Source of the DNA: Geobacter sp. AOG2
GTDB taxonomy: Bacteria > Desulfobacterota > Desulfuromonadia > Geobacterales > Pseudopelobacteraceae
DNA length: 64,000 nucleotides
Direction of reading: 5' to 3'
Assembly: GCF_019972295.1 (NCBI RefSeq)
Contig: NZ_BLJA01000001.1
Span: 3,671,750 to 3,735,749, forward strand
The stretch's first letter is position 1. Every line of letters starts with the position of its first letter. Made by a program: the position numbers and the translations under genes. The notes under the pieces were generated by a model. It had not been told where the DNA came from and ran no database searches. It worked only from the letters and a program-made list of their open reading frames with translations. This document shows, piece by piece, positions 42,337 to 50,504 of the stretch.

Positions 42337-43317
42337 CTACGGCGCGAGTTCCAACCCCGCTACGCCGTCCGGCGACACCGATGTATCGGTATTGGCGCTG
42401 ACGGTCAACGCCTGCGATGAGTAATTCAGGAACTTGCCCGCCGGCCCTGTGACGCTTACAAAGACCTTGTAGGACGCCGATGGCATCAGCATGGAGCTAT
42501 TGGGGGGCACGTAAGCGATAAACGGTGCCTTCCAGACGCCGGGGCTACTATAGTTGCTGAAAATATCGCCGGTGACGATGGCCGTCGCAGCCGGGCTTCT
42601 CGGCACGATGGAGACCCTGGCGCTCGACCAGGTGGCAAAACCGGGGGAGCGGACCATGCCCGAGATCGAGCCGGTGGCGGTATTCAGATCACCCATGATC
42701 TGTTGAATGTGGATGCCGGTAGGCTTGAGGTTGTACTGCCCCGAATTCCCCGCCCTGACTATGGCGGTGTCGGGATTGAACTCAAGCATGATGGTGTTCA
42801 GCACTCCGGCGGCCACGGTAAACCTCCCGACGATCTTCACGCCCGTCTGCTGTGCGCTTGGCGTGGTAAGCGCGATCTGGCCCGAGGAGGAGGCAAGGAT
42901 AAGATAGTTATTGTACGGCGCTGTCGACGGATTTGCATGCAGGATCAGGCGCACCTGGCTGTACGTGCCCGCCGGAATGACTGCGGAGCCGAGGAGCTGT
43001 TGCAAAAAGTGGAGTTTGAGGATGTTGACGTCCTGCCCACCGCTGGCAGTAAAGTCGGCAATCACCGGCAATCCGGGGTCCGTATCGGCAAAGCCCTCCT
43101 TGCCGGCGGGCACCACGGCGATCTTGTCGACCTTGATGTGGACGCTGGAATAAGTCAGGAACGCCGGGCTGTCGGTTATCGCGACCCTCAACGTCCCGGT
43201 CGAGGAGGTGCCGCTGCCGCTGCCGCCGCCGCCGCAGCCGGGTAGTTGTCCGAGCGCCAGCGCCGCAAGGACGATCAGGGGTAATCCCGCAATGACGAGT
43301 CTTATGTTCTTTCGCAT
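42337..43317 (-). CDS. DUF4382 domain lipoprotein
   Basis: A 326-residue exported lipoprotein. Residues 1-28 form a signal sequence ending LGQLPGCGGGGSGS, so the Cys is the lipid anchor, with a Gly/Ser-rich tether after it. TGTLRVAITDSPAFLTYSSVHIKV is the start of a DUF4382 domain (about 40-190). A second beta-rich region follows (GSISGMVRSPGFATWSS onward), resembling a carboxypeptidase-regulatory-like fold. Start 43317 is preferred over the longer frame because of GGAGGAGGCGACC just upstream. DUF4382 proteins are common surface lipoproteins in Desulfuromonadota; function unknown. Confidence 0.85.
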   Translation of the reverse strand: MRKNIRLVIAGLPLIVLAALALGQLPGCGGGGSGSGTSSTGTLRVAITDSPAFLTYSSVHIKVDKIAVVPAGKEGFADTDPGLPVIADFTASGGQDVNILKLHFLQQLLGSAVIPAGTYSQVRLILHANPSTAPYNNYLILASSSGQIALTTPSAQQTGVKIVGRFTVAAGVLNTIMLEFNPDTAIVRAGNSGQYNLKPTGIHIQQIMGDLNTATGSISGMVRSPGFATWSSARVSIVPRSPAATAIVTGDIFSNYSSPGVWKAPFIAYVPPNSSMLMPSASYKVFVSVTGPAGKFLNYSSQALTVSANTDTSVSPDGVAGLELAP

Positions 43318-43460
43318 GTGGTCGCCTCCTCCAATGGTGGTCGCCCCCCGTAGCCGGTCCCGGCGGGGTGGTCCGGGCGCCTCGTTACGCACGGTTGCAT
43401 TGCAGATTAATTATAGTTCATTATTCGATATTTACCAGCGGTGAGGCTCGAACGCATAAC

Positions 43461-43760
43461 GATCCCGTTTTCCGCGCCCCCCAGAGCGCCCACGCCAGGC
43501 CGAAAGCCTGGCTTTTTTGCGTCCGGCGCCGTGTGTCGCCTTCGCGAGGGTGCATCTTTCCGGAATCCGTGTCGCAAGCGAGACATGTTTGCATCGAAAT
43601 GAAACAGCTGCGGGAGGTTTGCCGTTCGATTCCCGTTTTTTTATGCGAAAACGGCGGGATGGGAAAAAAATAAGGAATGTTAATTTTTTTAACACTCCGG
43701 AATTGCATTGAAAAGCGCTTCTGTGCGGTGGAAGAGGGTGGGAGGGGGCGTGTTGTGGTG
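43461..43760 (+). repeat. Right flank of the island: decayed tRNA-Gly 3' end, orphan terminator and R2 copy E
   Basis: GATCCCGTTTTCCGCGCC is a decayed version of the tRNA T-arm/acceptor end at 33815-33833. It is followed by the same terminator, an ATCGAAATGAAACAGC block and an R2-like core with TGTTAATTTTTTTAACA (43678-43694). Order and orientation match the left flank. It occupies most of the 43318-43992 spacer; the rest (43761-43992) shows nothing recognisable. Confidence 0.75.
43494..43518 (+). terminator. Orphan terminator, relic of a tRNA operon
   Basis: GCCAGGC-CGAAA-GCCTGGC followed by T6. No plus-strand gene lies upstream within the spacer; the same hairpin follows the intact tRNA-Gly at 33848. 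Confidence 0.8.
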
Positions 43761-43992
43761 CTCATCATGTTTGTAAAAGACTAAAATTAAAGGTAAAGTG
43801 ATGGCGTTTCCCGTCCCCGGAGTTCCGTTTTTTTAAAAAAACGATTGAAGGGGGCAAACAATTGCGGGCGGCGCCCGGAACAGGAATAAGGGTGAGTCGC
43901 CCCCTGCGGGGCGCCCCGGGCAGCCACCTTGCTCACGGTGCGGATCGGCACGGTTTGCCAGTACTCGGACACATAATGCAAAGAGAGCCGAC

Positions 43993-46272
43993 ATGGAGCC
44001 TATTTTAAACGAGGAGCAGATGAGGCAGGTCCTGCGGGCTTCCAGCGACGGCTCGTATGACTGGGACCTCCGGACTGGCGAGGTTTCCTACTCTCCCGAG
44101 TGGAAGGCCATGCTCGGCTATGGCGGCGAGGAGTTGGAAAATCGCATAGGCACACTGCATCGCCTGCTGCACCCGGACGACCATGACGCCGCATTACGAC
44201 AGGCGCAGGACTACATTAACGGCATAGCGGGGCAGTATAAGGCCGTTCTCAGGCTGAAACACAAGCGTGGCCATTATGTCGCCGTTCTTGCCCGTGCGGC
44301 TCTGTTGCGCGACGCAACGGGCACGGCGGTCCGCTTTGTGGGAACGGATAGCGACCTTACGGGGGCAGACGGCTCGGCCTCTCCCCTGAATCGAAAAGAC
44401 CATTTCATCAAGGCGCTTCTGGGCAATTTCCCCTTTGCCGCCTGGATGAAGGACAAGGAAGGCCGCTACCAGGTGGCTAATGCCAAAATGGCGGAGTATC
44501 TCGGCCTCGCCTCTCCCGATCAACTCATCGGCAAGACGATCCACGATTTCTTCCGGCCGGAGGTTTCGGACCTTATCTGGGCCGAAGTTCAGGAAGTGCT
44601 GAGCAGCGGCGCTACCCTGCATGTCGAAAAGGAATTCGCCGTAGCATCCGGGCACCGCTGGTTCGATATTTACCAGTCGCCGATCACTATCGATGGAGCA
44701 TTGGCGGGCGTCGTCGGGTGTGCCTGGGACATCACGGGACGAAAGGTAATCGAACAGTCTCTGGCGGAGAGCGAGGAGCGCTATCGGCGGGTCGTCGAGG
44801 TCTCCCCTGAGGCCATCTTCGTCCATAGCGACGGGCACTTTGTCTTTATGAATATGGCGGCCGCAACCCTCCTCGGCGCAGAGAAGCCGGAGGATCTTTA
44901 TGGCCGGCGTGCGCTGGATTTCGTGCATCCGGGGCAGCAAAGCATGGTTGCGCAGCGCATTGAGAACGCCTGGCTCCACGGCGACAACCCGCTGATCGAG
45001 GAGGATCTGGTTCGGCTGGACGGCTCGACGGTGCCGGTTGAGATGGTCTCCGTTTATTTGAACTATAAGGGAAAAGATTCCGTTTTGGCCATTGCCCGCG
45101 ACATCAGCGAAAGAAGGAAGATGCAGGAAGAGCTGGTCAAGGCGCAGAAGTTCGAATCCCTCGGGGTGCTGGCAGGCGGTATTGCCCACGATTTCAACAA
45201 TATCCTCATGGCCATCATCGGCAATGCCGATCTGGCGATGATGCGCCTCCACAAGGAGTCCCCCGTTATTGAAAACCTGCGCAAGATCGAACAGGCGGCG
45301 GCCCAGGCCGCCGACCTTGCCAAGCAGATGCTGGCCTATTCGGGCCGGGGCAGGTTCGTCATAGAGCCGATCGATCTGAATTTCTTGCTGCAGGAGATGC
45401 TGCACATGCTGGAGGTCTCCATCTCCAAGAAGGCGCTGCTGCGCCTTAACCTCACTCCCAACCTCCCCGCCGTGGAAGTCGATGCTACACAATTGCGGCA
45501 GGTTGTCATGAACCTGGTGTTGAACGCCTCGGAAGCCATCGGGGAGAAGAGCGGCGTCATCGCCATCACGACCGGCTACATGGACTGCGACAAAAGCTAC
45601 CTGAGGGATGTTTGGCTGATCGAGAACATTAGCGAAGGGAGTTATGTCTACCTTGAGGTCGCCGATTCCGGCTGCGGCATGAGCAAGGAGACGATGAAGA
45701 AGGTCTTCGAGCCGTTTTTTACCACGAAGTTTACCGGCAGGGGCCTTGGCATGGCCGCGGTGATGGGCATTATCCGCGGGCATATGGGGGCGATAAAGGT
45801 CTACAGCGAACCGGGCAAAGGGTCGGCTTTCAAAATATTATTGCCGGCAACGGGCAAACCGGCCGAACTATTCAACCATGTTGACCCCACGGATGACTGG
45901 AAGGGCAGCGGAACGGTGCTGTTGGTCGATGATGAGGAAACCGTGCGGGGTATCGGCAAAGAAATGCTGCAGGAACTGGGTTTTGAAGCGATAACCGCCG
46001 ACAACGGCAGGGAAGCGCTGGAAACCTTCAAGAATAATCCCGGCATCGGTCTGGTGATCCTGGACCTGACCATGCCGCACATGGACGGTGAGCAGTGTTT
46101 CCGGGAGCTCAAGCAGATCCGGCCCGACATTAAATTGATCATGTCCAGCGGCTATAACGAGCAGGAGGTTACTCAAAAGTTTGTCGGCAAAGGGTTGGCG
46201 GGCTTCATTCAGAAGCCGTACAAGCTCTCTACCCTGAAGGCGGCCATAATGGCAATCGATTCGACAAAGTGA
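43993..46272 (+). CDS. Hybrid sensor histidine kinase with three PAS domains and a receiver domain
   Basis: 759 residues, cytoplasmic (no signal or membrane segment). PAS domains sit at about 8-120 (SYDWDLRTGEVSYS, LHPDDHDAAL), 135-255 (FAAWMKDKEGRYQVANAK) and 260-380 (EERYRRVVEVSPEAIFVHS). The phosphoacceptor His is in GGIAHDFNNILM near 400. The ATPase domain has NLVLNASEAIGEKSG and GCGMSKETMKKVFEPFF and GRGLGMAAV. The receiver domain begins TVLLVDDEETVRG near 640 with Asp in VILDLTMPHMDGEQ. The transmitter-receiver half is nearly the same as in the kinase at 54095. The stimulus is unknown. Confidence 0.92.
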   Translation: MEPILNEEQMRQVLRASSDGSYDWDLRTGEVSYSPEWKAMLGYGGEELENRIGTLHRLLHPDDHDAALRQAQDYINGIAGQYKAVLRLKHKRGHYVAVLARAALLRDATGTAVRFVGTDSDLTGADGSASPLNRKDHFIKALLGNFPFAAWMKDKEGRYQVANAKMAEYLGLASPDQLIGKTIHDFFRPEVSDLIWAEVQEVLSSGATLHVEKEFAVASGHRWFDIYQSPITIDGALAGVVGCAWDITGRKVIEQSLAESEERYRRVVEVSPEAIFVHSDGHFVFMNMAAATLLGAEKPEDLYGRRALDFVHPGQQSMVAQRIENAWLHGDNPLIEEDLVRLDGSTVPVEMVSVYLNYKGKDSVLAIARDISERRKMQEELVKAQKFESLGVLAGGIAHDFNNILMAIIGNADLAMMRLHKESPVIENLRKIEQAAAQAADLAKQMLAYSGRGRFVIEPIDLNFLLQEMLHMLEVSISKKALLRLNLTPNLPAVEVDATQLRQVVMNLVLNASEAIGEKSGVIAITTGYMDCDKSYLRDVWLIENISEGSYVYLEVADSGCGMSKETMKKVFEPFFTTKFTGRGLGMAAVMGIIRGHMGAIKVYSEPGKGSAFKILLPATGKPAELFNHVDPTDDWKGSGTVLLVDDEETVRGIGKEMLQELGFEAITADNGREALETFKNNPGIGLVILDLTMPHMDGEQCFRELKQIRPDIKLIMSSGYNEQEVTQKFVGKGLAGFIQKPYKLSTLKAAIMAIDSTK

Positions 46273-46342
46273 ACACCCGGCGGAAGGTTGTGCAGGCTGA
46301 AAACCGGGGGGGCAATGGCGAGCATCCCGGAAGCCCCTTGTC

Positions 46343-47182
46343 TTACAACCCCGTTGCCCCATCCTGAAGGCTTTTCTGCCGTCTTTTATCTTCGTACATC
46401 TTTTTATCGGCGAGCCTGAACGCATTCTGAAGGTCATCGGGAGTTGCCGCCTCGGCGACGCCGATAGCCAACGAAAGCGGTATGCTGTTTTCCTCCTGCT
46501 GTTCGACGATCTGCCGGCGAATCCTCTCAACCGAGGCCAGGGCTACCGGTTCGGAGGATTTCGGCATGATGACGGCAAACTCGTCGCCACCGATGCGTGC
46601 AACCACATCCTCACCCCGGAACGTACTGCGCAGTACCTTGGCAGCCTGCCTGAGCAGCTTGTCGCCCGCCCCATGCCCCTGAACATCGTTTGCCTGTTTG
46701 AGACCGTTCACGTCCGCAACGATGATGCTGACCGGATAGCCTCTCCCCTTGACGATCCGGTCCATCTCCGTATCGAAATAGGCCCGGTTGTGGAGGCCGG
46801 TCAGGCCGTCGTGGGTACTCATGTGAAGGAGTTCGTTCCGCGCGTGTTCGAGGCTTTCGGCCATGGAGTTGAACGAAGAGGAAAACTCCCCGAGAAAATC
46901 GATGCGCATGGCAAGGTCGCCCTGGGCAATCTGCCTGGTCTGCCAGGTCAGGTGTTTCAGATTGGCCTGGAGGTTTTTGAGGCTGCCGGCGAAACGGCCT
47001 TTCAGGGCCACGTGGTTATGGGAGAAATCGCCGCCGGAGATGTCCATGGCGAAGCGGTAGCACTCGTCCAGATAGGCGGCAAGCATCTTCAGCTCTTCGG
47101 CATAGTCGCAATCATCGGGGATCTGCGGGGGAATCCGTCCTGCGGCAAAATCAGCCAGAATCTCGCTGGTACGTGTATCCAT
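46343..47182 (-). CDS. HAMP-like/GGDEF diguanylate cyclase
   Basis: 279 residues making c-di-GMP from two GTP. The N-terminal half includes a HAMP-like helix pair (LTWQTRQIAQGDLAMRIDF). The GGDEF domain starts at STHDGLTGLHNRAYFD. The active site GGDEF is intact (VARIGGDEFAVIM), with an RxxD inhibitory site (RGED) five residues before it. The guanine-contacting Asp of GHGAGDKLL is kept, so this is a canonical c-di-GMP enzyme and not a cGAMP-making Hypr type. The start at 47182 lies eight bases after the stop of the V4R gene; the longer frame would overlap that gene. No membrane segment. Confidence 0.9.
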   Translation of the reverse strand: MDTRTSEILADFAAGRIPPQIPDDCDYAEELKMLAAYLDECYRFAMDISGGDFSHNHVALKGRFAGSLKNLQANLKHLTWQTRQIAQGDLAMRIDFLGEFSSSFNSMAESLEHARNELLHMSTHDGLTGLHNRAYFDTEMDRIVKGRGYPVSIIVADVNGLKQANDVQGHGAGDKLLRQAAKVLRSTFRGEDVVARIGGDEFAVIMPKSSEPVALASVERIRRQIVEQQEENSIPLSLAIGVAEAATPDDLQNAFRLADKKMYEDKRRQKSLQDGATGL

Positions 47183-47190
47183 AAATTCCG

Positions 47191-47712
47191 TTACGGCTCG
47201 GCTTGGGCTGTGAAGCGGCATGTGCGGTCTCCGGTGCACCAGCAGTCGACTTCTTTTACCTTGAATCGTTTGCCGGTGAAGCTTTCCAGGAGGGCGGCAA
47301 TAAAGCCCTCGTCATAGGTGCAGATCTCATAATCCTTTTCCGGCAGGCCCGAGCAATCCAGGTCTTCCGACACGGTGATGACGAAGTACCCTTTTTCCAG
47401 GTCGGTTTCCTCAATGCGCAGGATTCCGATCCGGAGTTCCATGAGAAGCATTTGAAGCTTGCCGAGAAACTCGTTCAGGTTGTGCGCCGGTTCGATGAGG
47501 TTGGTATAGAAGTGCCGTCCCGCCAGGTATCCCGCCTCATAAAAAATCCGGTCCGCCTCCCCGGTCCCATGCGCTTTTTCAATGACATCGCGAAAACAGA
47601 ACTGCATCAGGCGGTAGACTTCCAGGCGGGTGTTGGGCCCCAGGTTGGGCCGTCCCAACTTGAGGTCGCCAAGCAGGTCCCATGAAAACTCATATTTATA
47701 CGCCGTATCCAT
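47191..47712 (-). CDS. V4R-domain sensor protein
   Basis: 173 residues. The V4R (4-vinyl reductase) small-molecule-binding domain is recognisable from YRLMQFCFRDVIEKAHG, FYEAGYLAGRHFY and the C-terminal VKEVDCWCTGDRTCRFTAQ, which contains the conserved Cys cluster. V4R domains bind hydrocarbons, tetrapyrrole-like or lipid ligands, often with metal at the cysteines. It is the first gene of an operon with the diguanylate cyclase, so it probably sets cyclase activity as a detached sensor. Ligand unknown. Confidence 0.87.
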   Translation of the reverse strand: MDTAYKYEFSWDLLGDLKLGRPNLGPNTRLEVYRLMQFCFRDVIEKAHGTGEADRIFYEAGYLAGRHFYTNLIEPAHNLNEFLGKLQMLLMELRIGILRIEETDLEKGYFVITVSEDLDCSGLPEKDYEICTYDEGFIAALLESFTGKRFKVKEVDCWCTGDRTCRFTAQAEP

Positions 47713-48289
47713 ATCGCCCCTTTCATGAGGTTGACGTTATGAGAGACAAACACAAAGGTCGGGGAGGGGAGCCGCGTGAAGTCGATTGAGACTTATATCG
47801 GTAGATTTAAAGAGTAGTTTAATTTTAATATATTAATACAATTAACGCAAACTGTAAAAAAAGGGAGAAAAATAGCGTGTTTTTGTAATGGATTATGGTG
47901 ATCGCCGGGCGGCGGTTCTCGCTCGCTTCCCTGCGGGCTCCATTCCGGGGTATGGCGGTAACGGCTTCGGGAGGGGCGTTTCACACATTGGCTGAGTCTT
48001 GATTGACGTTATGGTCCTCGCAACCTCCCTTGACCCGTGCCCCCATCGAAATCCGAGGTATAATTATCAAAAGCACGGTTTTTGATCTACGTCAAATTAT
48101 AAAAACGCATTCCCTGATATCAACGTACCCATCCTCCGAACTGACTTCCGTGAGGCCTGCCGGGCTGACAGGCTGCAAAGAACAGCCCCTTTTTCGCCTG
48201 CGTCTCAGTGCCAAAGGGTTTTACCCGTACCGTCCCGGTTTACGGATTTCCGCGCGTGCAGTAGATGTCCCCATGAAAGGAGCACAGGT
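47713..48289. other. Divergent control region between the V4R operon and the octaheme cytochrome gene
   Basis: About 580 bp without a gene. The left part (47800-47880) is AT-rich (TTTAATTTTAATATATTAATACAATT) and probably carries the V4R promoter. The middle is GC-rich and shows nothing recognisable. An FNR/HcpR-like site lies at 48082. Confidence 0.5.
48082..48095. promoter_or_regulatory. FNR/HcpR-like binding site before the octaheme cytochrome gene
   Basis: TTGATCTACGTCAA is an interrupted palindrome close to FNR (TTGAT-N4-ATCAA) and HcpR/DNR (TTGAC-N4-GTCAA) sites. A -10-like TGATAT (48115-48120) lies about 30 bp downstream, which puts the site near -40, as for activation. Regulator identity is inferred. 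Confidence 0.55.
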
Positions 48290-49657
48290 ATGAAGCAGGG
48301 TAAGCGTAACATTTGGATGGTGGTGCCGACGTTCATCGGAGTGGCGGTTCTGGCCTTTACCCCGTGCAGCGAGGCCGCCAAGGCAAAGGGGAAGGAGCCG
48401 AAACCGAAGATCTCCAAAGAGGCCCAGGCATGTATCTCGTGCCACGAAGCCCAATCCCCGGCCTTTGTCAAGGATTGGAAGACCAGCAAGCATGCGGAGA
48501 AAGGGGTCGATTGCTTTTCCTGCCACCGCGCGGAAACCACCGACGCCGACGCCATGAAGCACTACGGCTACACGATCGCCGTCCTGGTGACGCCGAAGGA
48601 TTGCGGCAAGTGCCACGCGAAGGAAGAAAAGGAGATGACCAACAGCCACCACGCCAAGGCGGGCGATATCCTGAACTCGCTCGACAACTATCTCGGTGAG
48701 GTGGTGGGCGGTCCCGAGGCGGTTGCGGTCGGCTGCCTCCAGTGCCACGGCGCCAAGGTCAAGGTGTTGGCCAACGGCAAGCTCGACACCAACAGCTGGC
48801 CCAATACCGGCATCGGCAGGATCAACCCCGACGGTTCGCGGGGATCGTGCTCCGCCTGCCATACCCGGCACAGCTTCTCCAAAGCCCAGGTCCGCCAGCC
48901 CGAAACCTGCAACAAATGCCATCTCGGCCCGGATCATCCCCAGAAAGAGGTGTACGAGGAGTCCAAACACGGCATCCTCTATGCCGTGAACAAGGACAAG
49001 CTCAATCTCGACAAGGATTCGTGGGTGGTGGGCAAGGATTATACCGCGGCCCCGACCTGCGCCACCTGCCACATGAGCGCCACCCCCAACCAGCCGGTAA
49101 CCCATGACGTCGGTGCGCGCATCAGTTGGAACCTGCGCCCGCCCGTCTCGAAAAAACTGGAGAATTTCGACAAGCGCCGGGACGCCATGAAGGACGTGTG
49201 CGGCAACTGCCATTCCTCGCCGTTCATCGACGGGCACTACAAGCAGTTCGACAATCTGGTGGATCTCTACGACAGCAAGTTTGCCAAGCCCGCCACCGCC
49301 ATCAGGAAAGAGCTCATGGACAAGGGCAAGCTCACCAAGGCCGATTTCGACGATAAACTCGACTGGATCTATTGGGAGCTGTGGCACCACGAAGGGAGAC
49401 GCGCCCGTCACGGCGCCGCCATGTCCGGCCCCGATTACGCCTGGTGGCACGGCATCTACGACGTGTCGAAGAACTTCTACAGCGAGTTCCTGCCCGAGGT
49501 GAAGAACGTCGCCGGACCGGAGCTGTACAACCAGCTCGTGGACAAGTATCTGTCCCATGACGTCAGACACGAGTGGTACATAAAAGGGATGAGCAAGGAT
49601 CAGTTGGACAAGATCAAGAAGTACTACCAGGAGCGTTACGGCGAGAAGATGCAGTAA
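48290..49657 (+). CDS. Octaheme c-type cytochrome, hydroxylamine-oxidoreductase family
   Basis: 455 residues, periplasmic. A signal sequence ends near residue 29 (PCSEAAKA). Eight CXXCH sites occur in order: CISCH, CFSCH, CGKCH, CLQCH, CSACH, CNKCH, CATCH and CGNCH. Heme number, spacing and the C-terminal helical part (GAAMSGPDYAWWHGIYDV) fit the HAO superfamily. Anaerobic members work in the reductive direction on nitrite, NO or hydroxylamine. Whether the heme-tyrosine cross-link of oxidative HAO is present cannot be settled by eye. AGGAGCACAGGT precedes the start. Probably controlled through the FNR/HcpR-like site upstream. Confidence 0.88.
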   Translation: MKQGKRNIWMVVPTFIGVAVLAFTPCSEAAKAKGKEPKPKISKEAQACISCHEAQSPAFVKDWKTSKHAEKGVDCFSCHRAETTDADAMKHYGYTIAVLVTPKDCGKCHAKEEKEMTNSHHAKAGDILNSLDNYLGEVVGGPEAVAVGCLQCHGAKVKVLANGKLDTNSWPNTGIGRINPDGSRGSCSACHTRHSFSKAQVRQPETCNKCHLGPDHPQKEVYEESKHGILYAVNKDKLNLDKDSWVVGKDYTAAPTCATCHMSATPNQPVTHDVGARISWNLRPPVSKKLENFDKRRDAMKDVCGNCHSSPFIDGHYKQFDNLVDLYDSKFAKPATAIRKELMDKGKLTKADFDDKLDWIYWELWHHEGRRARHGAAMSGPDYAWWHGIYDVSKNFYSEFLPEVKNVAGPELYNQLVDKYLSHDVRHEWYIKGMSKDQLDKIKKYYQERYGEKMQ

Positions 49658-49835
49658 CCGGCGATAGCGGGGAGCCCTGGACTTCCCGCCCCGGATGGCG
49701 GTTCGAGAGCCCGGATTGCAGCGCAGTCCGGGCTCTGTCCGTTCGGGCGGCGCGGGGATAGGGGCGTGGCCGCGAACCGGTATTTTTCCGTCTCCGTACC
49801 GGCGATACCGGGAATACTTCATGGAAAATAAGGTG

Positions 49836-49871
49836 TTGACCATACAGACGACCGGTCATATAATATGACCG
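49836..49871 (+). promoter_or_regulatory. TetR promoter with overlapping operator, possible leaderless start
   Basis: TTGACC (49836-49841), 17-bp spacer, TATAAT (49859-49864). The palindrome CGGTCATAT-A-ATATGACCG (49853-49871) covers the -10, and AGACGACCGGTCAT (49846-49859) overlaps it. The -10 abuts the ATG at 49865, so transcription should begin at about 49871, where an in-frame GTG lies. Confidence 0.7.
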
Positions 49872-50467
49872 TGACCAAGCCGAATAAAATCGAAATAACC
49901 CGCAACCACCTGCTTGAGGTGGGCCTTGCCCTGTTTTCCCAGCGCGGTTTCCACGGAACGGGCATCAAGGAGATCGTCGATCAGGCGAACGTGCCGAAAG
50001 GCTCCTTCTATACCTACTTCAAAAGCAAGGAAGAGTTCGGGGTCGAAATCATCAAGGGTCATTCCATCGACTTTTGGAAAAAATGGCACGAGTGTTTCGA
50101 CGACACTGCCCCCGACCCTCTTGAGGCGCTCAGGAACTGCTTTATCACCCTGCTGGAAAAGCACGAGGTCTTGTCCGTCAAAACGTTTTGCGCCGTTGCC
50201 CTCATAGCCGCCGAAATCTGTGAAACCAGCGATTTGTGCCGTAATGCCACTTCGGCGATCATTAACGACATGCGTACCAATATTGCCGTCCAAATCGACA
50301 AGGCCCAGCAAAAGGGATACGCCAGAACCGATGTCGATCCCCAGGACGCGGCCCTGTTCTTCTGGGACGCCTGGCAGGGCAGCATCGTCCGCATGAAGAT
50401 CGAAAACGACGCCGCGGCCGTGACAAATTGTCTCGCGCTTTTTTTCGACAGGCTTCTGAGGGCCTGA
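49865..50467 (+). CDS. TetR-family transcriptional regulator
   Basis: 200 residues. The N-terminal HTH is LFSQRGFHGTGIKEIVDQAN followed by VPKGSFYTYFKSKEEFG, the TetR recognition helix and its conserved YxYFxSKE. The C-terminal ligand domain is all-helical (TFCAVALIAAEICETSDLC, FFWDAWQGSIVRMKIEN), close to the AcrR/YcdC-type group. ATG 49865 matches the usual family start, but it lies next to a consensus -10. If that promoter is used, the message starts at GTG 49871 and is leaderless. It likely represses itself and the MotB-like gene, which is preceded by nearly the same operator. Confidence 0.9.
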   Translation: MTVTKPNKIEITRNHLLEVGLALFSQRGFHGTGIKEIVDQANVPKGSFYTYFKSKEEFGVEIIKGHSIDFWKKWHECFDDTAPDPLEALRNCFITLLEKHEVLSVKTFCAVALIAAEICETSDLCRNATSAIINDMRTNIAVQIDKAQQKGYARTDVDPQDAALFFWDAWQGSIVRMKIENDAAAVTNCLALFFDRLLRA

Positions 50468-50488
50468 ATTTTTTTTGGGCTATCTTAT

Positions 50489-50502
50489 AGACGACTGGTC
50501 AT
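50489..50502 (+). promoter_or_regulatory. Second copy of the TetR operator, before the MotB-like gene
   Basis: AGACGACTGGTCAT differs at one of 14 positions from AGACGACCGGTCAT before the TetR gene. It ends two bases before the ATG at 50505, where no Shine-Dalgarno is visible. Confidence 0.65.
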
Positions 50503-50504
50503 TT

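Noticed and set aside
33848..43518. An active integrative element with its own integrase.
   Set aside because: No tyrosine or serine recombinase, excisionase or transposase reading frame is present between the two flanks.
46343..47182. The diguanylate cyclase as the cGAMP-making Hypr enzyme feeding the riboswitch at 16.4 kb.
   Set aside because: Hypr enzymes replace the guanine-contacting Asp of the GHxxGD segment with Ser; here the Asp is retained (GHGAGDKL).
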